NCBI RefSeq assembly: GCF_000819765.1
Contig: NZ_CDBT01000024.1
Location: 62,001-126,000 of the forward strand
Length of the DNA: 64,000 nucleotides
Source of the DNA: Aeromonas bivalvium
GTDB taxonomy: Bacteria; Pseudomonadota; Gammaproteobacteria; Enterobacterales; Aeromonadaceae
Direction of reading: 5' to 3'
Shown one piece after another: positions 46,109 to 55,361 of the stretch. The notes under the pieces are model-generated. The model worked only from the letters and a program-made list of their open reading frames with translations. It was not told where the DNA came from and ran no database searches. The number at the start of each line of letters is the position of its first letter. The stretch's first letter is position 1. The translations under genes and the position numbers were made by a program.

Positions 46109-46684
46109 CTAGCCTAGCCGTTCCTGGGCGCGGGCCTTGAGCTGGCGCGACTGGACGTGGAGGCTGGCTCGCACCAGCAGCTCGCGGTCTTCCTCGCGAA
46201 TGCGGACATAGTCGAGGCCGACATGCAGGCCATGCTCGCCGGCCGTGAGCTCCCGGACCCGGGCGTAACAGTAGACGGCAGCGGCCTCGTCGCGCAGGAA
46301 GATCTTGAGGCGCACCAGCTGCCCCTGGGTGGGGGCCTGGCCATGGCCCTGCGTTGGGTGCAGGTAGGTGAGCTGGCCCGCGCCGAAGGTCAGGGTATGA
46401 AAGCGCTGCTCCGGGTGATCCTGAGCCGCCAGCACATAGCTCATGATCATGTCTATCTTGCGGGACTGCTGGTTGATGATCTCCACCAGATCCTGCACGG
46501 CGTCGCTCTGGTTGCGAATGAGCCGGGTGGCGGCCATGTCGGCGGTGCTGATGGCACTGGCGATGCGAAAGGGTTCGGGCAGCTCGGCTTCCAGGGCCTG
46601 CTCGCTCGGCAAGGGGTAGTCGCTAGGCAGGGGGATCACATTGACCGGCGTGGCATGGGTGACGTTGAAAAACTGTTCCTGCAT
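46109..46684 (-). CDS. PilZ-domain protein next to mfd
   Basis: A 191-residue soluble protein with a helical N-terminal half (about residues 40-85) and a PilZ-like beta-barrel after residue 90. The canonical c-di-GMP contacts (RxxxR and D/NxSxxG) are not evident; the second motif position reads TAGEHG. I recall the V. cholerae orthologue in this mfd-lol context as PlzB. It may therefore be a non-binding PilZ. The start has AGGGA upstream; three 14-bp repeats lie just before it. Confidence 0.75.
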   Translation of the reverse strand: MQEQFFNVTHATPVNVIPLPSDYPLPSEQALEAELPEPFRIASAISTADMAATRLIRNQSDAVQDLVEIINQQSRKIDMIMSYVLAAQDHPEQRFHTLTFGAGQLTYLHPTQGHGQAPTQGQLVRLKIFLRDEAAAVYCYARVRELTAGEHGLHVGLDYVRIREEDRELLVRASLHVQSRQLKARAQERLG

Positions 46685-46698
46685 GTAGGCTATCCCTT

Positions 46699-46739
46699 GT
46701 GTTCATGGATAAGTGTTCATGGATATGTGGTCATGGCGA
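46699..46739 (-). repeat. Three 14-bp tandem repeats upstream of PilZ gene
   Basis: GTGTTCATGGATA occurs at 46699-46711 and 46713-46725, and a diverged GTGGTCATGGCGA at 46727-46739, with a strict 14-bp period. They begin 15 nt upstream of the PilZ gene start, in its probable 5'UTR or promoter. Confidence 0.75.
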
Positions 46740-46944
46740 TGGGAGCCGGGTGCTATGTCTCGCTCGGGCCAGTGTCAGCCGGACTGCCGCGATGAGGCGT
46801 CAGGTGGCGGCGCCTGGCGCCACTCGTCTGCCTGGCGAGGTTGGCTCTTCCCACTCGGCCTGCCCGCTTGCCAGCGGGGGCTGACCGGGGGCCATGGCCG
46901 TGGCCGGGCCCCTCCCTCGGCACCCTTTGGCGCAGCAACGCGGC

Positions 46945-46974
46945 TTGCGTTGAGGCGTCAACAGACCCTATTAT
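46945..46974 (+). promoter_or_regulatory. Tentative lolCDE promoter
   Basis: TTGCGT (46945-46950) and TATTAT (46969-46974) are separated by 18 bp, 34 bp before the lolC TTG. The -35 match is weak. The rest of the 46740-47008 gap is GC-rich and shows nothing else recognisable. Confidence 0.4.
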
Positions 46975-47008
46975 CCGGCATCTTATTTTGTTGGCAACGT
47001 AGATATCC

Positions 47009-48244
47009 TTGAAGACTGGACTTTTTCAGCCCCTTTCGCTGGCCATTGGCCTGCGTTATGCAGGGTCACGGCGCAGTAATCGCTTCGTCTCCTTCATCTC
47101 CCTGTTCTCCACCTTTGGCATCGCCATCGGGGTCGCCGCCCTGATGGTGGTGATCTCCGTCATGAACGGCTTCGAAGGCCAGCTCAAGGGACGCATTCTC
47201 GGGGTGATCCCCCATGTGGTGTTGACCAGTCAGGCTGGTCGCATCGATGCTCATCCCGAGGGGCTGCCCGACCTTGCCAAGCTGCCCCACGTCGTCGCCA
47301 CGGCCCCCATGCTCGACAGCGAAGGCATGCTGCAAAGCCCGGGTCAGCTGACCGGGGTCAGCGTGCAGGGCATCGACCCCGCCCGCTGGCCGAAAGAGGA
47401 CATACTGCATTCCCAGATGCTGGGGGGACGGCTCGACTCCCTCAAGGGGGGGGAGTACCAGATAGTGCTGGGGCAGGGAGTGGCGCGTCGCCTCGGCGTG
47501 GGGCTGGGGGATCCGGTGCGTCTCATCCTGACCGAGGCGACCCGCTTCACTCCCTTTGGCCGGGTACCGGCCCAGCGTATCTTCACCGTCTCCGGCATCT
47601 TCGGGGTGGGCGCCGACGTGGATGATCAAATCGCCCTGATCGCCCTCGCGGATGCCCAGCGCCTGCTGCGTCTGCCTCCCGAGACCATCGGCGGTCTGCG
47701 ACTCTGGCTCGATGATCCCTTCGCGGCGGACGCCGTGATCAAGACCCCCTTGCCCGCAGGTTATCAATGGCAGGATTGGCGCCGCGAGCGCGGCGAGCTG
47801 TTCCAGGCCGTGGCCATGGAGAAGCGCATGATGGGCTTGATGCTGGTGCTGATCATCGCGGTGGCCACCTTCAACATTCTCTCCGCCCTGGTGATGGTGG
47901 TGACCGACAAGGAAGGGGAGGTGGCCATACTGCGCACCATGGGCATGAACGAGGCAGGGATAGTCAGGATCTTCATGGTGCTCGGCGCCTCCAGCGGGGT
48001 GATCGGCGCCCTGTTTGGCGCCCTGGCCGGGCTGGCCCTGACCCTGGGGCTGAACCCACTGCTCAACGGGCTTGGGCTCAATCTCTATATGGCGGCGGGC
48101 GGAAGTGGCCTGCCGGTCATCGTCGAGCCGATGCAGGTGGCCACCATCCTGGGCGGCGCCGTCTTGCTGAGCTTTGGCGCCACCCTCTATCCGGCGGCCC
48201 GTGCGGCCCGGGTGAAACCGGCCGAGGCATTGCGTTATGAATGA
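47009..48244 (+). CDS. lolC: LolC, lipoprotein-releasing complex permease
   Basis: A 411-residue inner-membrane protein with one N-terminal helix, a large periplasmic domain and three C-terminal helices (FtsX-like). The first conserved stretch is [19 protein letters not shown], then [20 protein letters not shown]. With LolD and LolE it extracts lipoproteins to LolA. No ATG precedes the conserved region; the TTG at 47009 is the only usable start and lacks a clear ribosome site. Its stop overlaps lolD by 8 bp. Confidence 0.93.
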   Translation: MKTGLFQPLSLAIGLRYAGSRRSNRFVSFISLFSTFGIAIGVAALMVVISVMNGFEGQLKGRILGVIPHVVLTSQAGRIDAHPEGLPDLAKLPHVVATAPMLDSEGMLQSPGQLTGVSVQGIDPARWPKEDILHSQMLGGRLDSLKGGEYQIVLGQGVARRLGVGLGDPVRLILTEATRFTPFGRVPAQRIFTVSGIFGVGADVDDQIALIALADAQRLLRLPPETIGGLRLWLDDPFAADAVIKTPLPAGYQWQDWRRERGELFQAVAMEKRMMGLMLVLIIAVATFNILSALVMVVTDKEGEVAILRTMGMNEAGIVRIFMVLGASSGVIGALFGALAGLALTLGLNPLLNGLGLNLYMAAGGSGLPVIVEPMQVATILGGAVLLSFGATLYPAARAARVKPAEALRYE

Positions 48245-48983
48245 TTCATCTTCTGTTGTTGCTGGTGCAAGTGGAGCCCCTGTTATGAATGACCCCCAGT
48301 CCCGTGAACCCCTGCTGCGTTGTCAGGCGTTGAATCATGTCTATCAGGAGGGCGAACTGCAGACCCAGGTGCTCAAGGGGATCGATCTCAGTGTCGCCCC
48401 CGGCGAGATGCTGGCGGTGGTCGGCAGCTCGGGGTCGGGCAAGACCACCCTGCTGCACCTGATGGGGGCGCTGGACAACCCTTCCAGCGGCGCCGTGTTG
48501 TTCAAGGGGGAGGATATCCACCGCTGGGACAGCCGGACCCAGGCTCGTTTTCGCAACCAGGAGCTGGGATTCGTCTATCAGTTCCACCACCTGCTTGCCG
48601 AGTTCACCGCCCTGGAGAACACCGCCATGCCGCTGCTGATCGCCGGGGAGCCCGTGGCGTCGGCCAGCGCGAAGGCGAGCAAGATGCTGGAGCGGGTGGG
48701 GCTCTCCCATCGCCTCCATCACCGTCCCTCCGAGCTCTCCGGTGGCGAGCGCCAGCGGGTGGCCATCGCCCGGGCCCTGGTCAACGAGCCCAGCCTGGTG
48801 CTGGCGGACGAACCGACCGGCAACCTGGATCACGCCAGCGCCACCGCCGTCTACGAGCTTCTGTGCGAGCTCAACCGCGAGCTGGGCACGGCGTTTGTGG
48901 TGGTGACCCATGACTTGAGTCTGGCCGCCAAGCTCCATCGCCGGGTGACCCTGGTGAGCGGCATCATGGCGGAGGTCGCCTGA
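48237..48983 (+). CDS. lolD: LolD, lipoprotein-releasing ATPase
   Basis: A 248-residue ABC ATPase with Walker [10 protein letters not shown], signature [15 protein letters not shown] and Walker [36 protein letters not shown] is the LolD-type Q-loop region. The start overlapping lolC (48237) gives a 16-residue N-terminal extension; an internal ATG at 48285 with GGAG upstream is an alternative. Its TGA overlaps the lolE ATG (TGATG). Confidence 0.96.
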   Translation: MNDSSSVVAGASGAPVMNDPQSREPLLRCQALNHVYQEGELQTQVLKGIDLSVAPGEMLAVVGSSGSGKTTLLHLMGALDNPSSGAVLFKGEDIHRWDSRTQARFRNQELGFVYQFHHLLAEFTALENTAMPLLIAGEPVASASAKASKMLERVGLSHRLHHRPSELSGGERQRVAIARALVNEPSLVLADEPTGNLDHASATAVYELLCELNRELGTAFVVVTHDLSLAAKLHRRVTLVSGIMAEVA

Positions 48984-50224
48984 TGTTCAAGCCGCTGCCC
49001 CTGTTCCTGGGACTGCGCTACAGCCGCTCCCGTCGCCGCAACGGCTTCATCGCCTTCATCTCCGCGTCTTCCCTCATCGGCATCGCCCTCGGGGTGATGG
49101 CGCTGATCCTGGGGCTGTCCGCCATGAACGGCTTCGAGCGGGAGCTCAAAGACAGGGTGCTCTCCGTCATCCCCCACGGTGAGCTGGATGCGGTGGAGAG
49201 GCCGCTTCCCGACTGGCCGAGGCTCAGAGACTACCTGTTGGCCCAGCCCGGGATCGAGGCCGCCGCCCCCGTCATTCGCCTGAACGGCCTGCTCGAACAT
49301 GGCAGCGCCCTCAAGGGGGTGCAGCTGCGCGCCGTGCTGCCCGAGCTCGAGGCCAATCTCTCCGATGCCGGCAACTTCATGACGGGGCGGGGTTTTCGCG
49401 AGCTCAAGGGCGGTGAGCGGGGGGTGATCCTCGGCAAGGCCATCGCCGACAAGCTGGGGGTGGGGATCGGCGATCCGGTCGCCATCCTGCTGCCCCAGGG
49501 GGGCGATACGACGGGAATAAAGAACCCCAGGCGCGAGGCGCTGCACGTGGTGGGCCTGCTGGAACTCGGCGGCCAGCTTGACGGCCTGCTCGGCTTCATG
49601 CACCTGGAAGATGCCCAGGCCATCACCGCCATGGGCAGCGATGTGGAGGGTTTCAGCCTCAAGGTGGACGATGTGCTCAAGGCGCAATCCATCACTGTGG
49701 CCGCCGCGCAGCAATTCCCCCATCACGTCTATATCCGCAGCTGGATGAACAGCCAGGGCTATCTCTATCAGGACATCCAGATGGTGCGCACCGTCATGTA
49801 CGTGGTGATGCTGATGGTGGTGGCGGTGGCCTGCTTCAACATCGTCTCCACCCTGGTGATGGCGGTGAACGAGAAGCGCAGCGAGATCGCCATCTTGAAG
49901 ACCATGGGGGCGAGCCCGGGCCAGATAAGGCTCACCTTCGTCATCCAGGGCATGGTGAACGGGGTGGCGGGGGCCCTGCTCGGCGCCCTGCTCGGCAGCC
50001 TGCTGTCGAGCAAGCTGACCCAGATCCTGAGCGCCATCGAGGGGGTGATCGGCCATCGCTTCCTCAACCCGGATATCTACTTCATCGATTTCCTGCCCAC
50101 CGAGCTCCATGGCCAGGACGTGGTCATCGTCACCGGGGCGGCCATCCTGATGAGCCTGGCGGCCACCCTCTACCCCGCCTGGCGGGCGAGTGGCCTGGTG
50201 CCCTCCCGGGAGCTGGGACACTGA
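48983..50224 (+). CDS. lolE: LolE, lipoprotein-releasing complex permease
   Basis: A 413-residue paralogue of LolC with the same fold: N-terminal helix with LFLGLRYSRSRRRNGFIAF, a periplasmic domain, three C-terminal helices and a final VPSRELGH. It is named LolE because it follows lolD as in E. coli; LolC and LolE are hard to tell apart by eye. It is translationally coupled to lolD. A long hairpin follows the stop. Confidence 0.92.
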   Translation: MFKPLPLFLGLRYSRSRRRNGFIAFISASSLIGIALGVMALILGLSAMNGFERELKDRVLSVIPHGELDAVERPLPDWPRLRDYLLAQPGIEAAAPVIRLNGLLEHGSALKGVQLRAVLPELEANLSDAGNFMTGRGFRELKGGERGVILGKAIADKLGVGIGDPVAILLPQGGDTTGIKNPRREALHVVGLLELGGQLDGLLGFMHLEDAQAITAMGSDVEGFSLKVDDVLKAQSITVAAAQQFPHHVYIRSWMNSQGYLYQDIQMVRTVMYVVMLMVVAVACFNIVSTLVMAVNEKRSEIAILKTMGASPGQIRLTFVIQGMVNGVAGALLGALLGSLLSSKLTQILSAIEGVIGHRFLNPDIYFIDFLPTELHGQDVVIVTGAAILMSLAATLYPAWRASGLVPSRELGH

Positions 50225-50250
50225 CCTCGTCTCTGACCCGAGCAATGAAA

Positions 50251-50281
50251 CAGGGCCCGCCGGCACAACCGGCGGGCCCTG
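50251..50281. terminator. Hairpin between lolE and yfbR
   Basis: A perfect 13-bp GC-rich stem, CAGGGCCCGCCGG (50251-50263) with its complement (50269-50281) and loop CACAA. It lies between the converging genes lolE and yfbR and probably serves both. The T tracts are short on both sides. Confidence 0.75.
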
Positions 50282-50303
50282 TCGTCTGGGCGGGATGGGC
50301 GCC

Positions 50304-50894
50304 TCAGTGGGCGTTGAGTTCATCGAGGGGCAGGGAGAAACTGGCCACGAACACGTCGATGAAGTAGCGCATGGCCGGGCTCATGCGCGCCTCCAGCATG
50401 GCCTCGAGGCGTTTCCTCGCCGGCTCGAATTCCCGGTTGCCCGCGTTGATCTCCTCCAGGCACTTGGTATAGGCACACAGGGTGTCGGCGTCCTTGACCA
50501 GTCGGGCGAGGGCGTCGTCCTGGGCGCCGGAGTCGAGCAGGGGGCGATAATCCTCCACCAGCTCCGCCGGCAGGAGCGCCAGCAGGCGTTGCTCGGCGGC
50601 TAACTCTATCTTCTTGTATTCCCGTGCAATTTCAGGATTGAAATACTTGACCGGGGTGGGCAGGTCCCCGGTTAGCACCTCGCTGCTGTCATGGTAGAGG
50701 GCCATGACGGCGGCGCGATCCGCATCGACGCTTCCGCCAAACAAGCGGTTGTGGATGAGCCCCAGGGCATGGGCCACCATGGCGACCTGCAGGCTGTGCT
50801 CGGCGATGTTCTCCGGCTGGACATTGCGCATCAGGGGCCAGCGGTAGATGAGCTTCATGCGGGATAGGTTGGCAAAGAAGTGGCTGGGCAGCAT
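50304..50894 (-). CDS. yfbR: YfbR, 5'-deoxynucleotidase (HD domain)
   Basis: A 196-residue HD-domain phosphohydrolase hydrolysing deoxynucleoside 5'-monophosphates. It begins with [20 protein letters not shown]; the HD metal site is built from [14 protein letters not shown] and [17 protein letters not shown], with a later KDADTL Asp. ATG 50894 has GAGG upstream and gives the family length (199 in E. coli). Longer frames upstream run through the terminator and yccF. Confidence 0.94.
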   Translation of the reverse strand: MLPSHFFANLSRMKLIYRWPLMRNVQPENIAEHSLQVAMVAHALGLIHNRLFGGSVDADRAAVMALYHDSSEVLTGDLPTPVKYFNPEIAREYKKIELAAEQRLLALLPAELVEDYRPLLDSGAQDDALARLVKDADTLCAYTKCLEEINAGNREFEPARKRLEAMLEARMSPAMRYFIDVFVASFSLPLDELNAH

Positions 50895-50930
50895 GGTGAC
50901 CTCACAAGAGAGATGAAACGGATAATGAAA

Positions 50931-50952
50931 AGGGCAGACCTCAGTCTGCCCT
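50931..50952. terminator. Terminator between yccF and yfbR
   Basis: AGGGCAGAC (50931-50939) pairs with GTCTGCCCT (50944-50952), loop CTCA. T runs follow on both strands, so it can end yccF transcripts before yfbR. Confidence 0.85.
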
Positions 50953-50980
50953 TTTTTTCCTGTCACGGCACCTGTCGGGA

Positions 50981-51415
50981 TCAGCGGATATAACGGCCGG
51001 ATTCGGCCTCCTGATTGGTGACCACCATCTGGCCGATGGGGGCCAGGGCAATCAGCGCCAGCTTGAGGTGCTGGATGCCGAACGGAATGCCGATGATGGT
51101 GACGAAGCAGGCCAGGGCCGAGGCGATATGGCCGATGGCCAGCCAGATGCCGATCACCAGGAACCAGAGGACATTGCCTATCATCCCGAGCGTGCCCGTG
51201 CCTATGTCGCCCTGACCCGTCATGCTCTTGCGGCTCACCGCCTGCTTGCCGAACGGGAAGAAGGTGAAGGTACCGATGACAAAGCAGGAGCGGCCCCAGG
51301 GAATGCCGATGAGGGAGACGAAACAGAGCAATCCCGCCAGCCACCAGGCCAGTCCCATGATGACACCGCCGAGCAGGAACCACAGCAGATTGAACACAAA
51401 ACGAAAGAAACTCAT
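50981..51415 (-). CDS. yccF: YccF family inner-membrane protein
   Basis: A 144-residue integral membrane protein of the YccF/DUF307 family with two copies of a hydrophobic pair and the conserved segments [15 protein letters not shown] and [15 protein letters not shown]. Function is not known. The ATG at 51415 ([13 protein letters not shown]) matches the E. coli start (148 residues). It faces away from tig across a 440-bp gap. Confidence 0.93.
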   Translation of the reverse strand: MSFFRFVFNLLWFLLGGVIMGLAWWLAGLLCFVSLIGIPWGRSCFVIGTFTFFPFGKQAVSRKSMTGQGDIGTGTLGMIGNVLWFLVIGIWLAIGHIASALACFVTIIGIPFGIQHLKLALIALAPIGQMVVTNQEAESGRYIR

Positions 51416-51705
51416 CAGTTTGACTCCAGAACCAGATAGTTTGCCACCATAGCCGCGCGGGGCAGGGGACGCAATATGTGAATGATGCCCCCCTTGTCCC
51501 GATGGACAATCGCGGTCGCAGCCGGGCCCGCTCGATGCCTTTTTAGCGCCATTGACGCAAAAAAACCGGACCGAGACCAAATTATTGGCCCCTTTGCCCT
51601 TGAAGTCGGTATCCGGGCGCCCCATATCGGTCACAGAATTGCACGATTTGTCTCTCCCGAGCGCTGTTTTGCGCCGCGAAGGGCATGGATGTGGGGCTCT
51701 GCGGC
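51416..51705. other. Gap between yccF and the tig promoter
   Basis: This divergent region should contain the yccF promoter in its left part. No strong -35/-10 pair for yccF and no gene was recognised. Short frames have no ribosome sites. Confidence 0.4.
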
Positions 51706-51734
51706 TCGACGCGACCAAAGTGCGCCGCTATAAT
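51706..51734 (+). promoter_or_regulatory. tig promoter
   Basis: TCGACG (51706-51711) and a perfect TATAAT (51729-51734) with 17-bp spacing, 122 bp before the tig ATG. The 5'UTR that follows contains a small 7-bp hairpin at 51758-51776. Confidence 0.8.
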
Positions 51735-51855
51735 GTCGCGTCATATTTTCTCATCACAAAGACAGTCGTTGTCTTTATAAACAGGAAGACTCCGGGTCTC
51801 GACCCAGGGGCAATAAAGGGTCAGCACACAGTGCTGAGTTGAACGAGGTAAAAGA

Positions 51856-53166
51856 ATGCAAGTTTCTGTAGAGACAACCCAAGGTCTGGAACGCCGTCTT
51901 ACCATCACTGTACCGGCTGCCACCGTTGATGCCGCCGTGCGTAAAGAATTGAATGGCCTGGCCAAGACCCGTCGCATCGACGGTTTCCGTCCTGGCAAGG
52001 CTCCGGTTGCCATCATCAAGAAGATGTTCGGCGCCATGGCCCATGCCCGCGTTGCCGACGACATGATGCAGAGCAACTTCATCAAGGCCATCATCGAGAA
52101 CAAACTGAGCCCGGCCGGTGCCCCGACCATGGATCCGAAAGAGATCAAAGAAGGTCAGGATTTCGAGTTCACCGCCACCTTCGAAGTCTACCCCGAGTTC
52201 GAAGTCGCCGGTCTGGAGTCCATCAAGGTCGAGAAGCCGATTGCTTCCGTCAAGGACGCCGATCTGGCCAACATGATCGACACCCTGCGCAAGCAGCATG
52301 CCACCTGGTCCGAGTCTGACACCGCTGCCGCTGCCGGCATGCGTGTGACCATGGACTTCGTCGGTTCCATCGACGGTGAAGAGTTCGACGGCGGCAAGGC
52401 CGAAGGCTTCACCCTGGAACTGGGCGCCGGCCGCATGATCCCGGGCTTCGAAGATGCCATCCTGGGCAAGAAAGCCGGTGACGAGTTCACCATCGAGGTG
52501 ACTTTCCCGGCCGACTACCACGCCGAAAACCTCAAAGGCAAGGCGGCCAAGTTTGCCTCCAAGCTGAACAAGGTTGAAGTCCAGGTGCTGCCCGAGCTGA
52601 CCGAAGAGTTCGTCAAGCGTTTCGGCATCGAGAGCGGCAACGTGGAAGACCTGAAAGCCGAAGTGCGCAAGAACATGGAGCGCGAGCTGGCCCAGGCCCT
52701 GAAAAACAGCGTGAAAGAGCAGGTACTGAACGGCCTGGTTGAAGCCAACCAGATCGATCTGCCCAAGGCTGCCGTCGAGCAAGAGATCGACACCCTGCGT
52801 CAGCAGGCCCTGCAGCGCTTCGGTGGCTTCCAGGGCGGCAACGCGCCCGAGCTGCCGGCCGAGCTGTTCCAGGCCCAGGCCGAGCGCCGTGTTCGCGTCG
52901 GTCTGCTGCTGGGTGATGTCATCCGCACCAACGAGATCAAGGCCGACGACGCGCGCGTGACCGCACTGATCGAATCCATGGCCACCGCCTACGAAGATCC
53001 GAAGGAAGTGATCGAGTACTACCAGAAGAACGAGCAGATGCTGAATGGCGTCCGCAACCTGGCGGTTGAAGATCAAGCCATCGACCTGATCCTGTCCAAG
53101 GCGCAAGTGACCGAAAAAGAAGTGGCCTTTGACGACGTGATCAACAAGTCCGGCGCCGCTGCCTAA
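51856..53166 (+). CDS. tig: Trigger factor, ribosome-associated chaperone
   Basis: A 436-residue folding chaperone. The N-terminal ribosome-binding domain carries the conserved signature GFRPGKAP (about residue 44). A FKBP-type prolyl isomerase domain (about 155-240) has [20 protein letters not shown]. The helical C-terminal domain follows. Start has GAGGTAAA upstream. It heads the conserved tig-clpP-clpX-lon series and has its own promoter. Confidence 0.98.
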   Translation: MQVSVETTQGLERRLTITVPAATVDAAVRKELNGLAKTRRIDGFRPGKAPVAIIKKMFGAMAHARVADDMMQSNFIKAIIENKLSPAGAPTMDPKEIKEGQDFEFTATFEVYPEFEVAGLESIKVEKPIASVKDADLANMIDTLRKQHATWSESDTAAAAGMRVTMDFVGSIDGEEFDGGKAEGFTLELGAGRMIPGFEDAILGKKAGDEFTIEVTFPADYHAENLKGKAAKFASKLNKVEVQVLPELTEEFVKRFGIESGNVEDLKAEVRKNMERELAQALKNSVKEQVLNGLVEANQIDLPKAAVEQEIDTLRQQALQRFGGFQGGNAPELPAELFQAQAERRVRVGLLLGDVIRTNEIKADDARVTALIESMATAYEDPKEVIEYYQKNEQMLNGVRNLAVEDQAIDLILSKAQVTEKEVAFDDVINKSGAAA

Positions 53167-53172
53167 GAACAT

Positions 53173-53203
53173 TTGACTTAAGGTCAAAACTGTTAAGTAT
53201 AAT
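53173..53203 (+). promoter_or_regulatory. clpP promoter
   Basis: TTGACT (53173-53178) and TATAAT (53198-53203), with a slightly long 19-bp spacer. The -35 lies inside the dyad TTGAC-TTAAG-GTCAA (53173-53187). Confidence 0.65.
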
Positions 53204-53252
53204 GGCTCGTGTGATGTCCACCCGGGCCATTTTATTTTAGGGACAATGCCTT

Positions 53253-53876
53253 ATGTACAAAAACTATAACGACGTGACAGATTCTCCCCGTAATGCCCTG
53301 ATCCCCATGGTGGTCGAGCAGACTGCCAAGGGGGAGCGTTCATACGATATCTATTCCCGTCTGCTCAAAGAGCGGGTGATCTTCCTGACCGGTCAGGTCG
53401 AGGATCACATGGCCAACCTGGTGGTGGCCCAGCTGCTGTTTCTGGAGTCCGAGAGCCCGGATAAAGACATCTCCATCTATATCAACTCCCCGGGCGGCGC
53501 CGTGACCGCAGGCATGTCCATCTATGACACCATGCAGTTCATCAAGCCGGACGTGAGCACCGTCTGCATGGGGCAGGCCTGCTCCATGGGTGCCTTCCTG
53601 CTGGCTGGCGGTGCCAAGGGCAAGCGTTTCTGCCTGCCCAACGCCCGGGTGATGATCCACCAGCCCCTGGGTGGCTTCCAGGGCCAGGCATCTGACATCC
53701 AGATCCATGCCCAGGAGATCCTGAAGATCAAGAATACCCTGAACGAGCGGCTGGCGTTCCACACCGGTCAGGACATGGCCACCATAGAGCGCGACACCGA
53801 CCGTGACAACTTCATGTCGGCGGAGCAGGCGATGGCCTATGGCCTGGTGGACGGCGTGTTCAACCAGCGCGGCTAA
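53253..53876 (+). CDS. clpP: ClpP, ATP-dependent protease proteolytic subunit
   Basis: A 207-residue serine protease forming the double heptamer used by ClpX and ClpA. Catalytic Ser is in [14 protein letters not shown], His in [11 protein letters not shown], and Asp in the [10 protein letters not shown] region. The first ~14 residues are the usual propeptide. Length equals E. coli ClpP. Start has AGGGACA upstream. clpX follows after 69 nt. Confidence 0.98.
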   Translation: MYKNYNDVTDSPRNALIPMVVEQTAKGERSYDIYSRLLKERVIFLTGQVEDHMANLVVAQLLFLESESPDKDISIYINSPGGAVTAGMSIYDTMQFIKPDVSTVCMGQACSMGAFLLAGGAKGKRFCLPNARVMIHQPLGGFQGQASDIQIHAQEILKIKNTLNERLAFHTGQDMATIERDTDRDNFMSAEQAMAYGLVDGVFNQRG

Positions 53877-53945
53877 GCAGGGTACACCGGTCTGTTATAA
53901 ACTCAGCAGACCGATCATCCTCTATTGATACAACGAGGTTGCTGA

Positions 53946-55220
53946 ATGACAGAGAAACGCAAGGGTGAGGGCGACAAGCTGCTCTACTGCTCTTTTTGCG
54001 GCAAAAGCCAGCATGAAGTGCGCAAGCTGATCGCAGGCCCTTCCGTCTACATATGCGATGAGTGTGTCGAGCTGTGCAACGACATCATCCGCGAAGAGAT
54101 CCGCGAGATCTCTCCCAAGCGTGATGGCGATGCCCTGCCGACTCCTCACGAGATCCGCGCGCACCTGGATGACTATGTCATCGGGCAGGAGTATGCCAAG
54201 AAGGTATTGGCCGTGGCCGTCTACAACCACTACAAGCGTCTGCGTAACAGCGGCGATGGCAGTGGCGTCGAGCTCGGCAAGTCCAATATCCTGCTGATTG
54301 GCCCGACCGGCAGCGGCAAGACCCTGCTGGCCGAGACCCTGGCCCGCCTGCTGGATGTGCCCTTCACCATGGCCGATGCCACCACATTGACCGAAGCCGG
54401 TTACGTGGGCGAGGACGTGGAGAACATCATCCAGAAGCTGCTGCAAAAGTGCGACTACGACGTGGAGAAGGCCCAGCGCGGTATCGTCTACATCGACGAG
54501 ATCGACAAGATTTCCCGCAAGTCGGACAACCCCTCCATCACCCGTGACGTGTCCGGGGAAGGGGTGCAGCAGGCTCTGCTCAAGCTGATCGAAGGCACCA
54601 TCGCCTCCGTGCCGCCGCAAGGGGGCCGCAAGCATCCGCAGCAGGAGTTCCTGCAGGTCGATACCTCCAAGATCCTCTTCATCTGTGGCGGTGCCTTTGC
54701 CGGTCTGGACAAGGTGATCGAACAGCGCTCCAGCAAGGGGGCCGGGATCGGCTTTGGCGCCGAGGTGAAATCCAAGGACGCCATGGCGACCTTGAGCGAA
54801 ACCTTCGCCAAGGTAGAGCCGGAAGATCTCATCAAGTACGGTCTGATCCCCGAATTCATCGGCCGTCTGCCGGTGGTGGCGACCCTGACCGAGCTGGACG
54901 AGGCAGCCCTGATCCAGATCCTGAAAGAGCCGAAAAACGCGCTGACCAAGCAATATGCAGCCTTGTTCGATCTGGAAGGGGTGGAGCTGGAGTTTCGTGA
55001 CGACGCCCTGAACGCCATCGCCCGCAAGGCGATGGAGCGCAAGACGGGTGCCCGCGGTCTGAGATCCATCGTCGAAGCCGTGCTGCTCGATACCATGTAT
55101 GACCTGCCGTCCCTGGATGGGGTCAGCAAGGTGGTGATCGACGAGACGGTGATCAAGGGCGATTCCGCGCCCCTGATGATCTACGAAAATAATGATACCC
55201 AGGCGGCTGCATCCGAGTAA
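53946..55220 (+). CDS. clpX: ClpX, unfoldase ATPase of ClpXP
   Basis: A 424-residue AAA+ unfoldase. The N-terminal zinc-binding domain has CSFC and CDEC. Walker A is [12 protein letters not shown], Walker [11 protein letters not shown]. The ClpP-docking IGF-type loop appears as GIGFGAEV. The start follows CGAGGTTGCTGA. A short inverted repeat GGTCTG/CAGACC lies in the gap after clpP. An intrinsic terminator follows the stop. Confidence 0.98.
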   Translation: MTEKRKGEGDKLLYCSFCGKSQHEVRKLIAGPSVYICDECVELCNDIIREEIREISPKRDGDALPTPHEIRAHLDDYVIGQEYAKKVLAVAVYNHYKRLRNSGDGSGVELGKSNILLIGPTGSGKTLLAETLARLLDVPFTMADATTLTEAGYVGEDVENIIQKLLQKCDYDVEKAQRGIVYIDEIDKISRKSDNPSITRDVSGEGVQQALLKLIEGTIASVPPQGGRKHPQQEFLQVDTSKILFICGGAFAGLDKVIEQRSSKGAGIGFGAEVKSKDAMATLSETFAKVEPEDLIKYGLIPEFIGRLPVVATLTELDEAALIQILKEPKNALTKQYAALFDLEGVELEFRDDALNAIARKAMERKTGARGLRSIVEAVLLDTMYDLPSLDGVSKVVIDETVIKGDSAPLMIYENNDTQAAASE

Positions 55221-55242
55221 CAGACTGATTTTTAATCAGATG

Positions 55243-55273
55243 AAAGGGGCTTTTTGCCCCTTTCTTGCTTTTT
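55243..55273 (+). terminator. Intrinsic terminator after clpX
   Basis: AAAGGGGC (55243-55250) pairs with GCCCCTTT (55256-55263), loop TTTTT, followed by a T-rich tail. It separates clpX from lon. Confidence 0.9.
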
Positions 55274-55286
55274 ACGGCCAAGGCGA

Positions 55287-55313
55287 TTGAATCTCATCTT
55301 TACGCCCCCATAT
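55287..55313 (+). promoter_or_regulatory. lon: Heat-shock (sigma32-like) promoter of lon
   Basis: TTGAAT (55287-55292) and CCCCATAT (55306-55313) with 13-bp spacing, 49 bp upstream of the lon ATG. This fits the sigma32 pattern TTGAA / CCCCAT and agrees with heat-shock control of lon in E. coli. Confidence 0.8.
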
Positions 55314-55361
55314 ACTCAGCCAAGCGCTTTGCCAACGGTATAACAAGCCGAGAGGACATAT

